A DNA stretch of 64,000 nt from Steroidobacter gossypii (GCF_016801985.1 NZ_JAEVLS010000008.1:248001-312000), one strand, 5' to 3'; positions 1-8,925 are shown, counted from the first letter of the stretch. Translations and numbers: made by a program. Notes: generated from the sequence alone by a model not told the origin.

Positions 1-142
1 TGGACTGTTCGCCGACATAGTTGGCGCTCACGTCGACACGGATCTTGTGAACCGGACCGGACGCAGGCTCCGCCGCCTCGCCAATTGGATGGCTGGAGGA
101 GGGGGAGGAAGCGCGACCTTTGGGGGGCGTGGTGTCTGTCAT
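1..142 (-). CDS. apaG: ApaG domain protein, N-terminal part (runs off the window)
   Basis: Only the first 47 codons are inside the window; the rest lies to the left of base 1. The start is the ATG read from 142 down. After about 30 Ser/Pro/Ala-rich residues the protein enters the conserved ApaG opening, seen as HKIRVDVSANYVGEQS. ApaG is a small beta-sandwich protein of poorly defined role, historically linked to cobalt/magnesium tolerance. The gene sits where apaG is expected, beside rsmA-pdxA-surA-lptD, but a universal stress protein gene separates it from rsmA. The extra N-terminal stretch is unusual, since most ApaG proteins begin a few residues before the conserved block; no ATG or GTG lies closer to that block in this frame. 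Confidence 0.85.
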   Translation of the reverse strand, partial: MTDTTPPKGRASSPSSSHPIGEAAEPASGPVHKIRVDVSANYVGEQS

Positions 143-350
143 ATCCGGATGACTGGCTGGGGCCCGCACAATTCTAGCAGTGTCATGCCGGGCATGGACG
201 GCCCAATGCAGCGAGCACAAGGAGAGGTGCAGGAACTGCCACGCGGATGTTGCCGGAAAAATGGCGCCGCCGGGTGCGTGGACCAACCGGATATGCAGTC
301 ATTGGCCCACGCAGGAAATCTTATGTCGACTGCACGTGCGGTCATTCGTG

Positions 351-782
351 CTAATGCAGCCGCACCGCCAGCACGTCGCAAGGTGCGGCATGCAGGATCG
401 TGTCTTCGGTGAAGTTGAGCAGAATGGCAAGGCCGTGCCGCTCGCGACTGCCGAGCACGATCAGGTCGGCATGCAGACGCTGCGCGGCTCGGATGATTTC
501 GGTCTTGATGCCGCCGGTTTCCACCAGCTGCCGGCTATTCGACAGCGACAGCTTTTGCGCCAGCTCCGCCAGACGCGTCTTGGCCCGCTCCACCAGTTCG
601 CCTTCGATCTGCACCGTTGGCAGCAGCGCCTCGCCCATCGGTTCGACCGGGACGTATTCCACGACGTGCAGCAGCGTGATCTGGGACTGGTAGCAGGCCG
701 CGATGGCCTTGGCTCGCTCGCCGACGAGCTGGCTGTCCTCGGACAGATCGACCACCAGCAGAATGTTCTTGTAGTCGCGCAT
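351..782 (-). CDS. Universal stress protein, UspA family
   Basis: A 143-residue single Usp domain. It opens with the usual beta-strand YKNILLVVDLSEDS and ends with the paired strands LIVLGSR (residues 107-113) and DVLAVRLH. Usp proteins are cytoplasmic dimers induced by starvation and stress. The ATP-binding subgroup carries G-x2-G-x9-G-(S/T). Here the equivalent stretch starts at G111 but has Glu at 114 and no matching later Gly-Ser, so it resembles the UspA/UspC branch that does not bind ATP. The gene lies 74 bases downstream of rsmA and 208 bases upstream of apaG, all on the minus strand, so it interrupts the common apaG-rsmA neighbourhood. The exact physiological role cannot be read from the sequence. 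Confidence 0.9.
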   Translation of the reverse strand: MRDYKNILLVVDLSEDSQLVGERAKAIAACYQSQITLLHVVEYVPVEPMGEALLPTVQIEGELVERAKTRLAELAQKLSLSNSRQLVETGGIKTEIIRAAQRLHADLIVLGSRERHGLAILLNFTEDTILHAAPCDVLAVRLH

Positions 783-856
783 TGCCGTCCCCTCTGATCC
801 GCTGCGAAGGATGCAGGCCGATTCTGCACCAAAGCCGCGGACTCAGAACAGAGCGA

Positions 857-1672
857 TCACTCCGCGGGGCCATCCGGCGCGGCGTGCGATTTGGCCGCGA
901 GCCGCTGGCTGAGCGCGATGAATTCAGCAGGCGACAGCACTTCGGCGCGTAGTCCCGGATCGATCCCGGCCGCGACGATGTCCTCGGTGTCGAGCAGCGG
1001 CTTCAGCGCGTTTCGCAGTGTTTTGCGGCGCTGCTGAAAGGCGGCCGCCACTACGGTGGCGAACTGACGGGGCTCGCCGATCTGCAACGGGGTCTCGTGC
1101 GGTGTCAGTCTGACGACAGTGGAGACGACTTTGGGGGGCGGCCGGAAGGCGCCCGGCCCGATGTCGAACAACGGTTCCACGCGCACCCAGGGCGCCAGCA
1201 TCACCGTCAGCCGGCCGTAATGCTCCGAGCCGGGCGCCGCCGCCATGCGATCCACCACCTCTTTTTGCAGCATGAAGTGCATGTCGAGGATGAGCGCACG
1301 CTGTTCGATCAGATGAAACAGCAGCGGCGTGGAGATGTTGTAGGGCAGGTTGCCGACCAGGCGCAGCCGTTCAGACTTCGGCCCGGCTTCATATATATGT
1401 GCGAACGAGAACTCCAGCACGTCGGCCGAATGGATCTGCAGGCGGGGGTCGTCGCTCGTGATGTCCCGCAGGTGACGGATCGCGTCCCGATCGATTTCCA
1501 CGGCGTGCAATTCATTCAGCCGGGCCAGCAGCGGTATGGTGAGCGCGCCCAGGCCGGGCCCGATCTCGACCATGCGATCCTGCGGCTGTGGCGCGATGGC
1601 GGCGACGATGCGGCCGATCACCCCCGGGTCATGCAGGAAGTGCTGGCCGAATCGCTTGCGAGGTTGGTGCAT
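857..1672 (-). CDS. rsmA: 16S rRNA dimethyladenosine transferase RsmA/KsgA
   Basis: 271 residues, the usual length. RsmA dimethylates two adjacent adenosines in the 3'-terminal helix of 16S rRNA using S-adenosylmethionine and acts late in 30S assembly. The N-terminus KRFGQHFL is the family signature. The SAM-binding motif I VEIGPGLGALT is at residues 35-45 and the catalytic NLPY at 108-111. The start codon (ATG at 1672) lies inside the end of pdxA, so the two genes overlap by 44 bases and are almost certainly co-transcribed and translationally coupled. This rsmA-pdxA-surA-lptD order is the classical gammaproteobacterial one. Confidence 0.97.
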   Translation of the reverse strand: MHQPRKRFGQHFLHDPGVIGRIVAAIAPQPQDRMVEIGPGLGALTIPLLARLNELHAVEIDRDAIRHLRDITSDDPRLQIHSADVLEFSFAHIYEAGPKSERLRLVGNLPYNISTPLLFHLIEQRALILDMHFMLQKEVVDRMAAAPGSEHYGRLTVMLAPWVRVEPLFDIGPGAFRPPPKVVSTVVRLTPHETPLQIGEPRQFATVVAAAFQQRRKTLRNALKPLLDTEDIVAAGIDPGLRAEVLSPAEFIALSQRLAAKSHAAPDGPAE

Positions 1673-2645
1673 GGGTCATTCGTAACGCCATCTGCATTGC
1701 GGTGGCGAGGCTGCTGGCATCGGCCTGGCCGGAACCAGCCAGTGATAAAGCGGTGCCGTGGTCGACGGAAGTGCGCACGATGGGCAGGCCGAGCGTGATG
1801 TTCACGCAGTCGCCGAAGCCGGCGAACTTGATCACAGGCAAGCCCTGGTCATGAAACATCGCGAGCACGGCGTCGGCCTGTTGCAGCATGTGGGGGGTGA
1901 AAGCAGTGTCCGCCGGCGCGGGGCCGATCAGCTGCAAGCCTTGCTGGCGCAGTCGCTCCAGGGTCGGAGCGATCACTTCGATTTCTTCGCGGCCCAGATG
2001 GCCCGACTCGCCGGCGTGAGGATTCAGGCCGCACACCAGGATGCGCGGCGCCGGGATGTCGAAGCGAGTGCGCAGATCGTGATCAATGATGCGAATGACG
2101 CGACTCAGTAACTCGTCGGTGATCGCAGCGCTCACGTCCTGCAGCGGCAGATGAGTCGTGGCCAACGCGACGCGCAGCGTCTCGGTCGCCAGCATCATGA
2201 CGGGGTAGGAACCGCCGGTGTGCTCGGCCAGATATTCGGTGTGACCGGAGAACGGCACGCCGGCGTCGTTGATGACGCTCTTTTGTACCGGCGCCGTGAC
2301 CATCGCGTCGAACTCGCCGGTGAGACAGCCCTGCGCGGCGGCGTCGAGCAGATTCAGCACATAGTGAGCGTTGGCTACGTTGAGCTTGCCGGGCTCGACG
2401 GGCTCGGCGGTAGGAACGTGCAACACGCGGAGCGTGCCCGGCTGATGAGCGGGGCAAATGGTGCTGCTGACGTACGGTAACAGTCGGATGTTCAGCCGAA
2501 GCTGCTGCGCGCGTTGCTTCAGCAGCTCGATATCGGCCGCCACCACCACATCGCAGGGCCACTCGCGCCCGGCGATCGCAAGACACAGATCCGGCCCGAT
2601 GCCCGCAGGTTCACCCGAAGTGACGATGAGCCTGGGGATTCTCAC
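1629..2645 (-). CDS. pdxA: 4-hydroxythreonine-4-phosphate dehydrogenase
   Basis: PdxA oxidises 4-phosphohydroxy-L-threonine with NAD in pyridoxal-phosphate synthesis. I place the start at the GTG at 2645, giving 338 residues. It overlaps the surA stop (the GTGA of ATGTGA), a typical coupled start, whereas the longer reading frame adds 15 basic residues that lie inside surA. The protein begins RIPRLIVTSGEPAGIGP, which is the family N-terminus. The three metal-binding histidines fall at H165, H210 (LNPH) and H265 (MFHDQG), almost exactly the E. coli positions. The gene overlaps rsmA downstream by 44 bases. Confidence 0.96.
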   Translation of the reverse strand: MRIPRLIVTSGEPAGIGPDLCLAIAGREWPCDVVVAADIELLKQRAQQLRLNIRLLPYVSSTICPAHQPGTLRVLHVPTAEPVEPGKLNVANAHYVLNLLDAAAQGCLTGEFDAMVTAPVQKSVINDAGVPFSGHTEYLAEHTGGSYPVMMLATETLRVALATTHLPLQDVSAAITDELLSRVIRIIDHDLRTRFDIPAPRILVCGLNPHAGESGHLGREEIEVIAPTLERLRQQGLQLIGPAPADTAFTPHMLQQADAVLAMFHDQGLPVIKFAGFGDCVNITLGLPIVRTSVDHGTALSLAGSGQADASSLATAMQMALRMTHAPTSQAIRPALPA

Positions 2646-3973
2646 ATTCTGTAGTCGACGAACGCTTCGTCGCGCAGCCGGCGCAGCCACAGCTCGGTTT
2701 CTTCTTCGGCCTTGGCTTCACGCAGCTCGGCGAAGGCGCGCTGACGGCGCAGATCTTCGGTGGAGTCGTGCTGACGGCGGCCGAGCACCTGCACGATGTG
2801 CCAGCCGTACTGCGACTTGAACGGCGGAGAGATCTCGTTCTCCTTCAGCGCGTCGAGTTGTTTCTCGAACTCGGGCACGAAGCTGCCGGGCCCCGCCCAA
2901 CCCAGGTCGCCGCCGTCGGCTGCGGAGCCCGGATCCTGGGAGGTGACTGCGGCGATCGCGGCGAAATCTTCGCCTTCTTCGAGCACGCGTTTGCGAATGT
3001 CCCGCAGCTTCTGCTCGATGGTCTGGTCGTCTTCCAGCTCGTTGGTCTTCAGCAGGATGTGACGCGCATGGACCTGCTGAACCACCGCCTGCTGCACTCC
3101 GCCGCGCATTTCGTTCAAGCGGAACAGATGGAAACCGCTCGGCGTGCGGATCGGCTCGGAGGTCTGCCCGACCTTCATCTTGGGAATGTTCTCGGCCAGG
3201 ATGGAGGGCAGCTGCGAGCCGCGACGCCAGCCGAGCGAGCCGCCTTCGATGTTGGTGCTGCTGTCCGAATAGGCGACCGCGAGCTGTGCGAAGTCTTCGC
3301 CCGAGGAGGCTTTGTCATAGACCTCGCGGGCGCGTTTTTCGCGAGCCTCGATCTGTTCCGGCGACGCGCTCACCGGCACCGAGATCAGAATGTGCGAGAC
3401 GTTATATTCAGCGTTGCGGTCCGGCGCATTGGCCTGCCGGGTCATGAACTGCTCCAGCTCGCGCGGCGACACGTTGATGCGGGCGATCACGTCGCGCTGA
3501 CGGAGCAGCTGCAGAGTCATCTGGCGCCGGATCTCGTCGCGGAAGGTGCGGTAATCGATGCCCTGTTGAGCCAGCGCCTGCGGCAGATCGGCGAAGCCGA
3601 TGTTGTTGCGCTTGGCCACGTCGTCGAGCGCGCCGTTCAGCATTTCGTCGGACACCTGGATGCCGAGCTTGTCGGCCCGCTGCATCTGGATTTCCTCGAC
3701 CACCAGGCGCTCGAGAATCTGCTGGCGGAGGACATTGCGCGGCGGCAGCTCGGTATTTTGCTGACGCAGCCGCTGCGTGATCTCTTCGGTCTGCTCTTCC
3801 AGCTGCGAGTTCAGTACCACGCCGTCGTTGACCACGGCAGCGATGCGATCGAGCAGCTGGCCGCTCCCGGACAGCTCGCGGGTCTGGGCGGAGGCGCCAC
3901 CAGCCACGGCCAGCAGGCCCAGACCGACCAGGCTGCCACGGATTGCATTTTGAATAGGGCGGAGCAGTTTCAT
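2642..3973 (-). CDS. surA: Periplasmic chaperone / peptidyl-prolyl isomerase SurA
   Basis: 443 residues from the ATG at 3973. That start yields a clean signal peptide ending ASA-Q at residues 27-30, whereas the longer frame would add 16 residues before it. SurA escorts unfolded beta-barrel proteins across the periplasm to the Bam complex. After the N-terminal chaperone domain there are two parvulin (PpiC) domains: one beginning at YNVSHILISVP with GGSLGW, the second at VHARHILLKT with GGDLGW. The C-terminal segment folds back with the chaperone module in this family. Its client LptD is the next gene upstream (66-base spacer), and pdxA starts inside its stop codon. Confidence 0.96.
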   Translation of the reverse strand: MKLLRPIQNAIRGSLVGLGLLAVAGGASAQTRELSGSGQLLDRIAAVVNDGVVLNSQLEEQTEEITQRLRQQNTELPPRNVLRQQILERLVVEEIQMQRADKLGIQVSDEMLNGALDDVAKRNNIGFADLPQALAQQGIDYRTFRDEIRRQMTLQLLRQRDVIARINVSPRELEQFMTRQANAPDRNAEYNVSHILISVPVSASPEQIEAREKRAREVYDKASSGEDFAQLAVAYSDSSTNIEGGSLGWRRGSQLPSILAENIPKMKVGQTSEPIRTPSGFHLFRLNEMRGGVQQAVVQQVHARHILLKTNELEDDQTIEQKLRDIRKRVLEEGEDFAAIAAVTSQDPGSAADGGDLGWAGPGSFVPEFEKQLDALKENEISPPFKSQYGWHIVQVLGRRQHDSTEDLRRQRAFAELREAKAEEETELWLRRLRDEAFVDYRM

Positions 3974-4039
3974 GCGTAACCAGTCGTTATAGGCCGGGTC
4001 GAGGACCGCCCGGGCCGCCACGGCGGTGAAGGTGGGGCG

Positions 4040-6454
4040 TCATTCATCCTCGGGAGGATCGAGCGAGTATCCCCGAATCGACCGCTCCAGAAAAGTATTC
4101 GCGCCCTCTCCGACATTGGACAGGCCGTTAAGTTCAAGCTGCAGCAGCACGCTGGTGTCCAGATCGCCGGTGCGGTCGCTGACATAGCGCCGCGCGACCA
4201 CGCGGAATCGCCAGCAGCAGGAGCGGTATTCCAGGCCGGCGAATTGATCGATCACGCCGGTTTCGTCCCGCCGCGGCAGCATGTCTCGGGGCTGATCGGG
4301 ATCGATCGGAGCCGTGTCGTCGATGGCGTTGTCCTCGAGCGAGTACACCATGCGGCCGTACACGCTCCAGCGCTCGCTGATCGGCCAGGCGACCGAGCCG
4401 TCCACCTGTTCGAGGCGGTCGCGCCGGAAGCGATAGCCCAGGTTCATGACGCGATCGTAGGCGGGCTGGTATTGCAGCATCAGTTGGCCGCGCTCCGAGC
4501 GGGTCTCGCCTGGATCCCATTGAATGCCGCCACGAATGTTCCAATCGCCGTAGGCGCGCAGGTCGAGCTCGGCGACGATGTCGGAGGTCTCCGGATCTTC
4601 CACGATCTCGCCAGGCAAGGTTACTCGCGGCCGATCGAAGTAGTAGGCCTGGCCGACGGTGGCGGCGATGTACTGCTCACCCGTGTCCGCATCCAGCCAG
4701 CGAGACGTGAAGCCGATGGCGAGCTGATTGGCGTCGCCCAGGCGATCGGCGCCGACATAGCGATTGGTCCGGAACAACTGCACTAGGTTCAGATCGGCCA
4801 CGTTGGTGTCGAACACCGGCAGCGCGTCCTGATTGCGATAAGGAACATACAAATACATGAAGCGCGGCTCGATGGTGCTGACCCGCTGCTGACGCGAGCC
4901 GAACAGGCGTTCGAACACCATGCCGCCATCGACGCTGAGAATGGGCGCCGAGCGCGAGAAGTCGTCCTCCTCGTTGTCGGCATCGAGGCCGTCTTCGCTC
5001 AACTTATAACGCGTGTACCGCCAGCCCGCGGCCGGCTCGATGTAAACACCGGCGCCGCGCAACGGCATGCGGATCTCGGGAGCGAAGTCGGCGCGCCAGC
5101 CGGTATTCAGCCCGTCGACGTTGTGATGGAAGTTGGCCACTTCCATGTCCGCGGCGTAGGTCAGCCCGAACGGCTGATCCGGAAAATTCGCGCGCACCGC
5201 CAGCTGCGGCAGCATGGTGTACGGCCGATTCACCGGCGCGATCGGCATGCGGTTCTCGGTGGCGAAGTCGATGGTCTGGAAGTTCTGCGCGTGCAGGATG
5301 GCCAGCCAGCGATCGTCCAGATAAGTGAGGCTCGCCGAGCGGTTCAGGTACGTGACCGAAGTGCCTTCGGGACCGAGGCCGAAATCCTCGAACCATTGAT
5401 CGTCGCTGGCGTTGGCCGCGTCGATGTTGAGTCGCAGCCGCTGTGTGAAATCCGACTGGTCGACGAAATGCACCAGGCTGCGCTCGGCGCCGAACTCGCG
5501 ATCGTCCGGCAGGTATTCCACATTCAGCTCACCTTCGCCGGACGGGTTCAGATAACGAAACTGCGTATCGAGCTTGGTGCCGCGCTTGCTGTAATAAGTT
5601 GGCGTGAAAGTCGCGTCGTAGTTGGGCGCGATGTTCCAGTACCAGGGCACGGTCAGCGAATAGCCGCTGCGCGAGGAGGTGCCCGGCGTCGGAATCAAAA
5701 AGCCCGACTTGCGTTCGTCGCCGACCGGAAACGAAAAGATCGGCATGTACAGCAGCGGCACGCCCTTGAAGTCGAGCCGCGTACCGCGGCCGATGCCGAT
5801 GCCGGCGCGCTGATTGATGTCGATGTCCGAGGCCGTCAGCATCCAGTCTTCGTTGCCGCGCGGACAGGTGGTAAAGCGCACCCGGTCCAGCGACAGATTG
5901 CCCTCGGTAGTCGCCCGGATACGATCGGCCGCGCCACGCCCATTAACATCCGCCAGCTCGAATTCGGCGCCTTCGAACACCGCGCCGCCTTCACGATCGA
6001 TGTGGGCGCCCGAGCCACGCACGGTCACCGAGCCGTCGGTGTATTCGACGCCTTGATCGACGCGGAAGCTTTCGTCCTGGGGATTGTAGGTCGCGTCGCG
6101 GGTCTGGATGAGTCGCTCGCCCTGGCGGATCTCGACCTTGCCGTTGAGCTTCAATTCGCCTTCGCGCGTGCCTTCCACGCCGTCGGCTTCGAACTCGACT
6201 TCCTCGGGCAGTTCCTCGGGAGGAGCGGATTCGCGGCGGCCGCTGGCCCGCATGCTGGCTTTGGTGTTGGGCGCCGGGCATCTGGGCATGGCCGATTCGG
6301 TGGACTCGGCGGGAGCGGAATCGGATTGATTCGCCGCTGAACGATTTGCAGGGTCGACGTCGCGCTCGGCCGCGTAGGTCGAGACGCAGGCCGCGCCCAG
6401 CACTGCGGCGATTGCAATTCGAAGGGTTGTTAGTGGTGTCGCAGTTCGGTGCAT
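4040..6454 (-). CDS. lptD: LPS-assembly outer-membrane protein LptD
   Basis: 804 residues from the ATG at 6454, which begins a signal peptide (residues 1-29). The upstream in-frame extension is rejected because it lacks signal features. LptD with LptE inserts lipopolysaccharide into the outer leaflet of the outer membrane. The N-terminal beta-jellyroll (OstA-like) covers roughly residues 85-230, followed by a large beta-barrel rich in alternating aromatic strands. Four mature cysteines, C59, C197 and the adjacent pair C746-C747, match the two long-range disulfides known for functional LptD. surA follows downstream in the same operon; amgK is divergent upstream across a short shared promoter region. 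Confidence 0.96.
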   Translation of the reverse strand: MHRTATPLTTLRIAIAAVLGAACVSTYAAERDVDPANRSAANQSDSAPAESTESAMPRCPAPNTKASMRASGRRESAPPEELPEEVEFEADGVEGTREGELKLNGKVEIRQGERLIQTRDATYNPQDESFRVDQGVEYTDGSVTVRGSGAHIDREGGAVFEGAEFELADVNGRGAADRIRATTEGNLSLDRVRFTTCPRGNEDWMLTASDIDINQRAGIGIGRGTRLDFKGVPLLYMPIFSFPVGDERKSGFLIPTPGTSSRSGYSLTVPWYWNIAPNYDATFTPTYYSKRGTKLDTQFRYLNPSGEGELNVEYLPDDREFGAERSLVHFVDQSDFTQRLRLNIDAANASDDQWFEDFGLGPEGTSVTYLNRSASLTYLDDRWLAILHAQNFQTIDFATENRMPIAPVNRPYTMLPQLAVRANFPDQPFGLTYAADMEVANFHHNVDGLNTGWRADFAPEIRMPLRGAGVYIEPAAGWRYTRYKLSEDGLDADNEEDDFSRSAPILSVDGGMVFERLFGSRQQRVSTIEPRFMYLYVPYRNQDALPVFDTNVADLNLVQLFRTNRYVGADRLGDANQLAIGFTSRWLDADTGEQYIAATVGQAYYFDRPRVTLPGEIVEDPETSDIVAELDLRAYGDWNIRGGIQWDPGETRSERGQLMLQYQPAYDRVMNLGYRFRRDRLEQVDGSVAWPISERWSVYGRMVYSLEDNAIDDTAPIDPDQPRDMLPRRDETGVIDQFAGLEYRSCCWRFRVVARRYVSDRTGDLDTSVLLQLELNGLSNVGEGANTFLERSIRGYSLDPPEDE

Positions 6455-6463
6455 CGGGGGGCG

Positions 6464-6471
6464 ATTATAAT
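6464..6471. promoter_or_regulatory. Shared divergent -10-like palindrome between lptD and amgK
   Basis: The 8-bp palindrome ATTATAAT contains a perfect TATAAT when read on either strand, in the only short spacer between lptD (start 6454, minus) and amgK (start 6531, plus). No good -35 box is visible in either direction, so this is a plausible but weak promoter call. For lptD, transcription from this box would start close to the ATG, so a second upstream promoter is possible. Confidence 0.35.
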
Positions 6472-6530
6472 GAGCGTTGTTCCGCCCGGGCCGTCTATTT
6501 ACCTCTGCTGATTCTGGAGCAGCGATCCGC

Positions 6531-7577
6531 GTGTCCTCACTTTCACACGATCCCCGACTCGAACAGCTCGAGCAATGGCTCGCCAGTCTGTTCGGCGCAC
6601 GCGACTTCGCCGTCACGCCAGCCTCCGCCGACGCCAGCTTCCGTCGTTATTTCCGTGTTTCGCGCCAGGGCCAAACCTGGATTGCGATGGATGCGCCGCC
6701 GGGCAAAGAAGACATGGGCCCTTACATTCGCGTCTCGGCCATGCTGGTGGAGGTCGGGGTCAATGCGCCCAAGGTCCTGCATCGGGACGAAGCGCAAGGC
6801 TTCTTGCTGAACACGGACCTGGGCTCGCGCACCTATCTGGCCGAGCTGGACGCTGGCGCCGATGCCGAGCGCCTGTATCGAGACGCCATCGAAGCATTGG
6901 TCGCTATTCAAGCCCGCGCCGGCGAGCATGCCAGGACATTGCCGCCTTATGACGATGCGCTGTTACGTCGTGAGATGGGCCTGTTTCCCGAGTGGTTTTG
7001 CGATAAGCACCTCGGCTTGCGGCTGAGCGAGAACGAAGTCGCGGGATTGAAGCAGACATTCGACGCGCTGGTCGCCGAAGCTTTGGCGCAGCCGCGAGTG
7101 TTCGTTCATCGTGACTATCACTCGCGCAATCTCATGCTCACCGATGGCGTGAGTCATGACCAAGGCGGGCACGGCCCCAATCCAGGCATTCTGGATTTCC
7201 AGGACGCGGTGCTTGGCCCGGTGACCTACGATCTGGTGTCCCTGTTGCGAGATTCGTATGTGCAATGGCCCATCGAGCGCGTGCACGCGTGGATCAAACA
7301 TTTCCGGGACACCGCTCAGCGCAGCGGCGTCGACGCAGGCGCCAATCCGGCGCAGTTCCAGCGCTGGTTCGACCTGATGGGCGTGCAGCGGCAGCTGAAG
7401 GTGCTCGGCATCTTCGCGCGTCTGTATCACCGCGATGGCAAGTCCGGCTACCTGAAGGATCTGCCGCGAACCTTGAGCTACGTGCGTCAGGTGACCAGGA
7501 ACTATCGCGACCTCGACTTCCTCACGTCGTTCATCGAAGAGCGCATCGTTCCCGCCATGGCGAAGGTGCAGGGCTGA
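6531..7577 (+). CDS. amgK: N-acetylmuramate/N-acetylglucosamine anomeric kinase (AmgK-like)
   Basis: 348 residues from the GTG at 6531; a TTG at 6477 could extend it by 18 residues but they resemble untranslated leader. It is an aminoglycoside-phosphotransferase/choline-kinase fold enzyme. The catalytic loop VHRDYHSRN has H193 and D195, and the metal-binding Asp follows in LDFQDAV. AmgK phosphorylates MurNAc at the anomeric position in the cell-wall recycling route that bypasses de novo UDP-MurNAc synthesis and MurA. The assignment over a generic phosphotransferase rests on the next gene, murU, only 5 bases downstream. Confidence 0.9.
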   Translation: MSSLSHDPRLEQLEQWLASLFGARDFAVTPASADASFRRYFRVSRQGQTWIAMDAPPGKEDMGPYIRVSAMLVEVGVNAPKVLHRDEAQGFLLNTDLGSRTYLAELDAGADAERLYRDAIEALVAIQARAGEHARTLPPYDDALLRREMGLFPEWFCDKHLGLRLSENEVAGLKQTFDALVAEALAQPRVFVHRDYHSRNLMLTDGVSHDQGGHGPNPGILDFQDAVLGPVTYDLVSLLRDSYVQWPIERVHAWIKHFRDTAQRSGVDAGANPAQFQRWFDLMGVQRQLKVLGIFARLYHRDGKSGYLKDLPRTLSYVRQVTRNYRDLDFLTSFIEERIVPAMAKVQG

Positions 7578-7582
7578 CCAAG

Positions 7583-8278
7583 ATGCGCGCGATGATCCTG
7601 GCAGCGGGGCGGGGTGAGCGCATGCGTCCTCTGACGGACCACACGCCCAAGCCGCTGCTGCCCGTGGCCGGCAAGCCGATGATCCAGTATCACATCGAGG
7701 CGCTCGCCGCGGCGGGTGTGCGCGAGGTCGTCATCAATCTCGCGTGGCTCGGCCAACAAATCTGCGCCGCGCTCGGCAACGGCTCGCAGTTCGGCGTGCG
7801 CATTCATTACAGCGACGAGGGCGACGCCGCGCTGGAGACCGGAGGCGGCGTATTCCAGGCCCTGCCAGTGCTGGCAGGTCCCTCCGGCACCGACGCCTTC
7901 ATCGTCGTCAGTGGCGACATCTGGACCGAATATGCATTCGCCGCCGCAATGGAGAAGCTGGCGGACGACGACGTGGCGCATCTGGTGGTCGTGCCCAATC
8001 CCGACTTCCACACGCGCGGCGATTTCGGCCTTGCCGACGGCCGGCTGCTCGACAGCGGCGAGCGTTACACCTATGCAAACATCGGTGTGTTTCGGCCGGA
8101 GTTTTTCGTCGGCTGCAAACCGGGTCGCTTCCCGATCGCGCCGCTGATGTTCGACTGGATCCGCAAGGGCCGGGTCAGTGGCGAGCTGTATCAAGGCGTG
8201 TGGCACAACGTGGGCACGCCCCGGCAACTCGAGCAGATCGATCAGGAAGCGTCGGCCCAGCGTCGCAGCAGGTTGTGA
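7583..8278 (+). CDS. murU: N-acetylmuramate 1-phosphate uridylyltransferase
   Basis: 231 residues from the ATG at 7583. It is a nucleotidyltransferase of the sugar-phosphate family with the signature [13 protein letters not shown] at residues 5-17 and the [11 protein letters not shown] block directly after it. MurU converts MurNAc-1-phosphate to UDP-MurNAc, directly following AmgK, so the pair returns muramic acid to peptidoglycan synthesis. The ATG follows the amgK stop by 5 bases, indicating coupling. The 3' end overlaps the convergent piuC gene by 37 bases. Confidence 0.92.
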   Translation: MRAMILAAGRGERMRPLTDHTPKPLLPVAGKPMIQYHIEALAAAGVREVVINLAWLGQQICAALGNGSQFGVRIHYSDEGDAALETGGGVFQALPVLAGPSGTDAFIVVSGDIWTEYAFAAAMEKLADDDVAHLVVVPNPDFHTRGDFGLADGRLLDSGERYTYANIGVFRPEFFVGCKPGRFPIAPLMFDWIRKGRVSGELYQGVWHNVGTPRQLEQIDQEASAQRRSRL

Positions 8279-8925
8279 TACACGCCGGTGAGCTGCACCA
8301 CCGACGGATGATCCGGCGTGTCGGCGCTCAGGCGCTGAATCGCGAGATCGAGATCGAACAATAAAGTGCGCTGACCATCGTCGCGCACCATGCTTTGAAT
8401 CCAGAAGAACGAGGCCACGCGTGCGCCGCGCGTCACGGGCTGCACCCGATGCAGACTCGTGGAAGGGTAGAGGACCAGATCGCCCGCTGGCAGCTTCACG
8501 CTGTGCGAGCCGTAAGTGTCGTCGATCATGAGCTCGCCGCCGTCGTACTCGGACGGTGCGGCCAGAAACAAGGTGGCGGAAATGTCGGTGCGAACGCGAT
8601 GCCCCGTGCCGCGCACCTGCCGGATCGCGTTATCGACGTGATTGCCAAAGGATTGCCCGCCGGCATAACGATTGAACAGCGGCGGGAAGATCTTCAGCGG
8701 CAAAGCTGCAGCCAGGAACAGCGGATTGCGCTCCAGCGCCGCGAGGATCATCTGCCCGAGCTGACGCGCTACCGGCGAATCTTCCGGCAGCTGCGCATTG
8801 TGTTTGGCTTTGGCCGATTGATGACCGGCGGTGACGCGGCCATCGATCCAATCGGCCGCATCGAGCTGGCGGCGGCACTCGGTCACCTGCTCGGCGGACA
8901 GAACGTTCGGAACGTGCAACAACAT
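8242..8925 (-). CDS. piuC: PKHD-type Fe(II)/2-oxoglutarate hydroxylase, PiuC/YbiX family
   Basis: 227 residues from the ATG at 8925 ([14 protein letters not shown]), matching the usual 225-230. The iron ligands are visible as H96-x-D98 in GNHVDN and H159, with R169 positioned to bind 2-oxoglutarate. This family is found next to catecholate siderophore receptors (PiuA/Fiu) and is iron-regulated in Pseudomonas and E. coli, although its true substrate is not established. The same arrangement is present here: the receptor gene lies 60 bases upstream on the same strand. The 3' end overlaps murU by 37 bases on the opposite strand. Confidence 0.93.
   Translation of the reverse strand: MLLHVPNVLSAEQVTECRRQLDAADWIDGRVTAGHQSAKAKHNAQLPEDSPVARQLGQMILAALERNPLFLAAALPLKIFPPLFNRYAGGQSFGNHVDNAIRQVRGTGHRVRTDISATLFLAAPSEYDGGELMIDDTYGSHSVKLPAGDLVLYPSTSLHRVQPVTRGARVASFFWIQSMVRDDGQRTLLFDLDLAIQRLSADTPDHPSVVQLTGVYHNLLRRWADAS

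Noticed and set aside
47-797. Two plus-strand frames overlapping apaG and the universal stress protein
   Set aside because: They run antisense to recognisable minus-strand proteins and lack any known domain.
5123-6340. A 405-codon plus-strand frame inside lptD
   Set aside because: Antisense of a recognisable lptD with conserved cysteines and signal peptide; no plausible promoter or domain.
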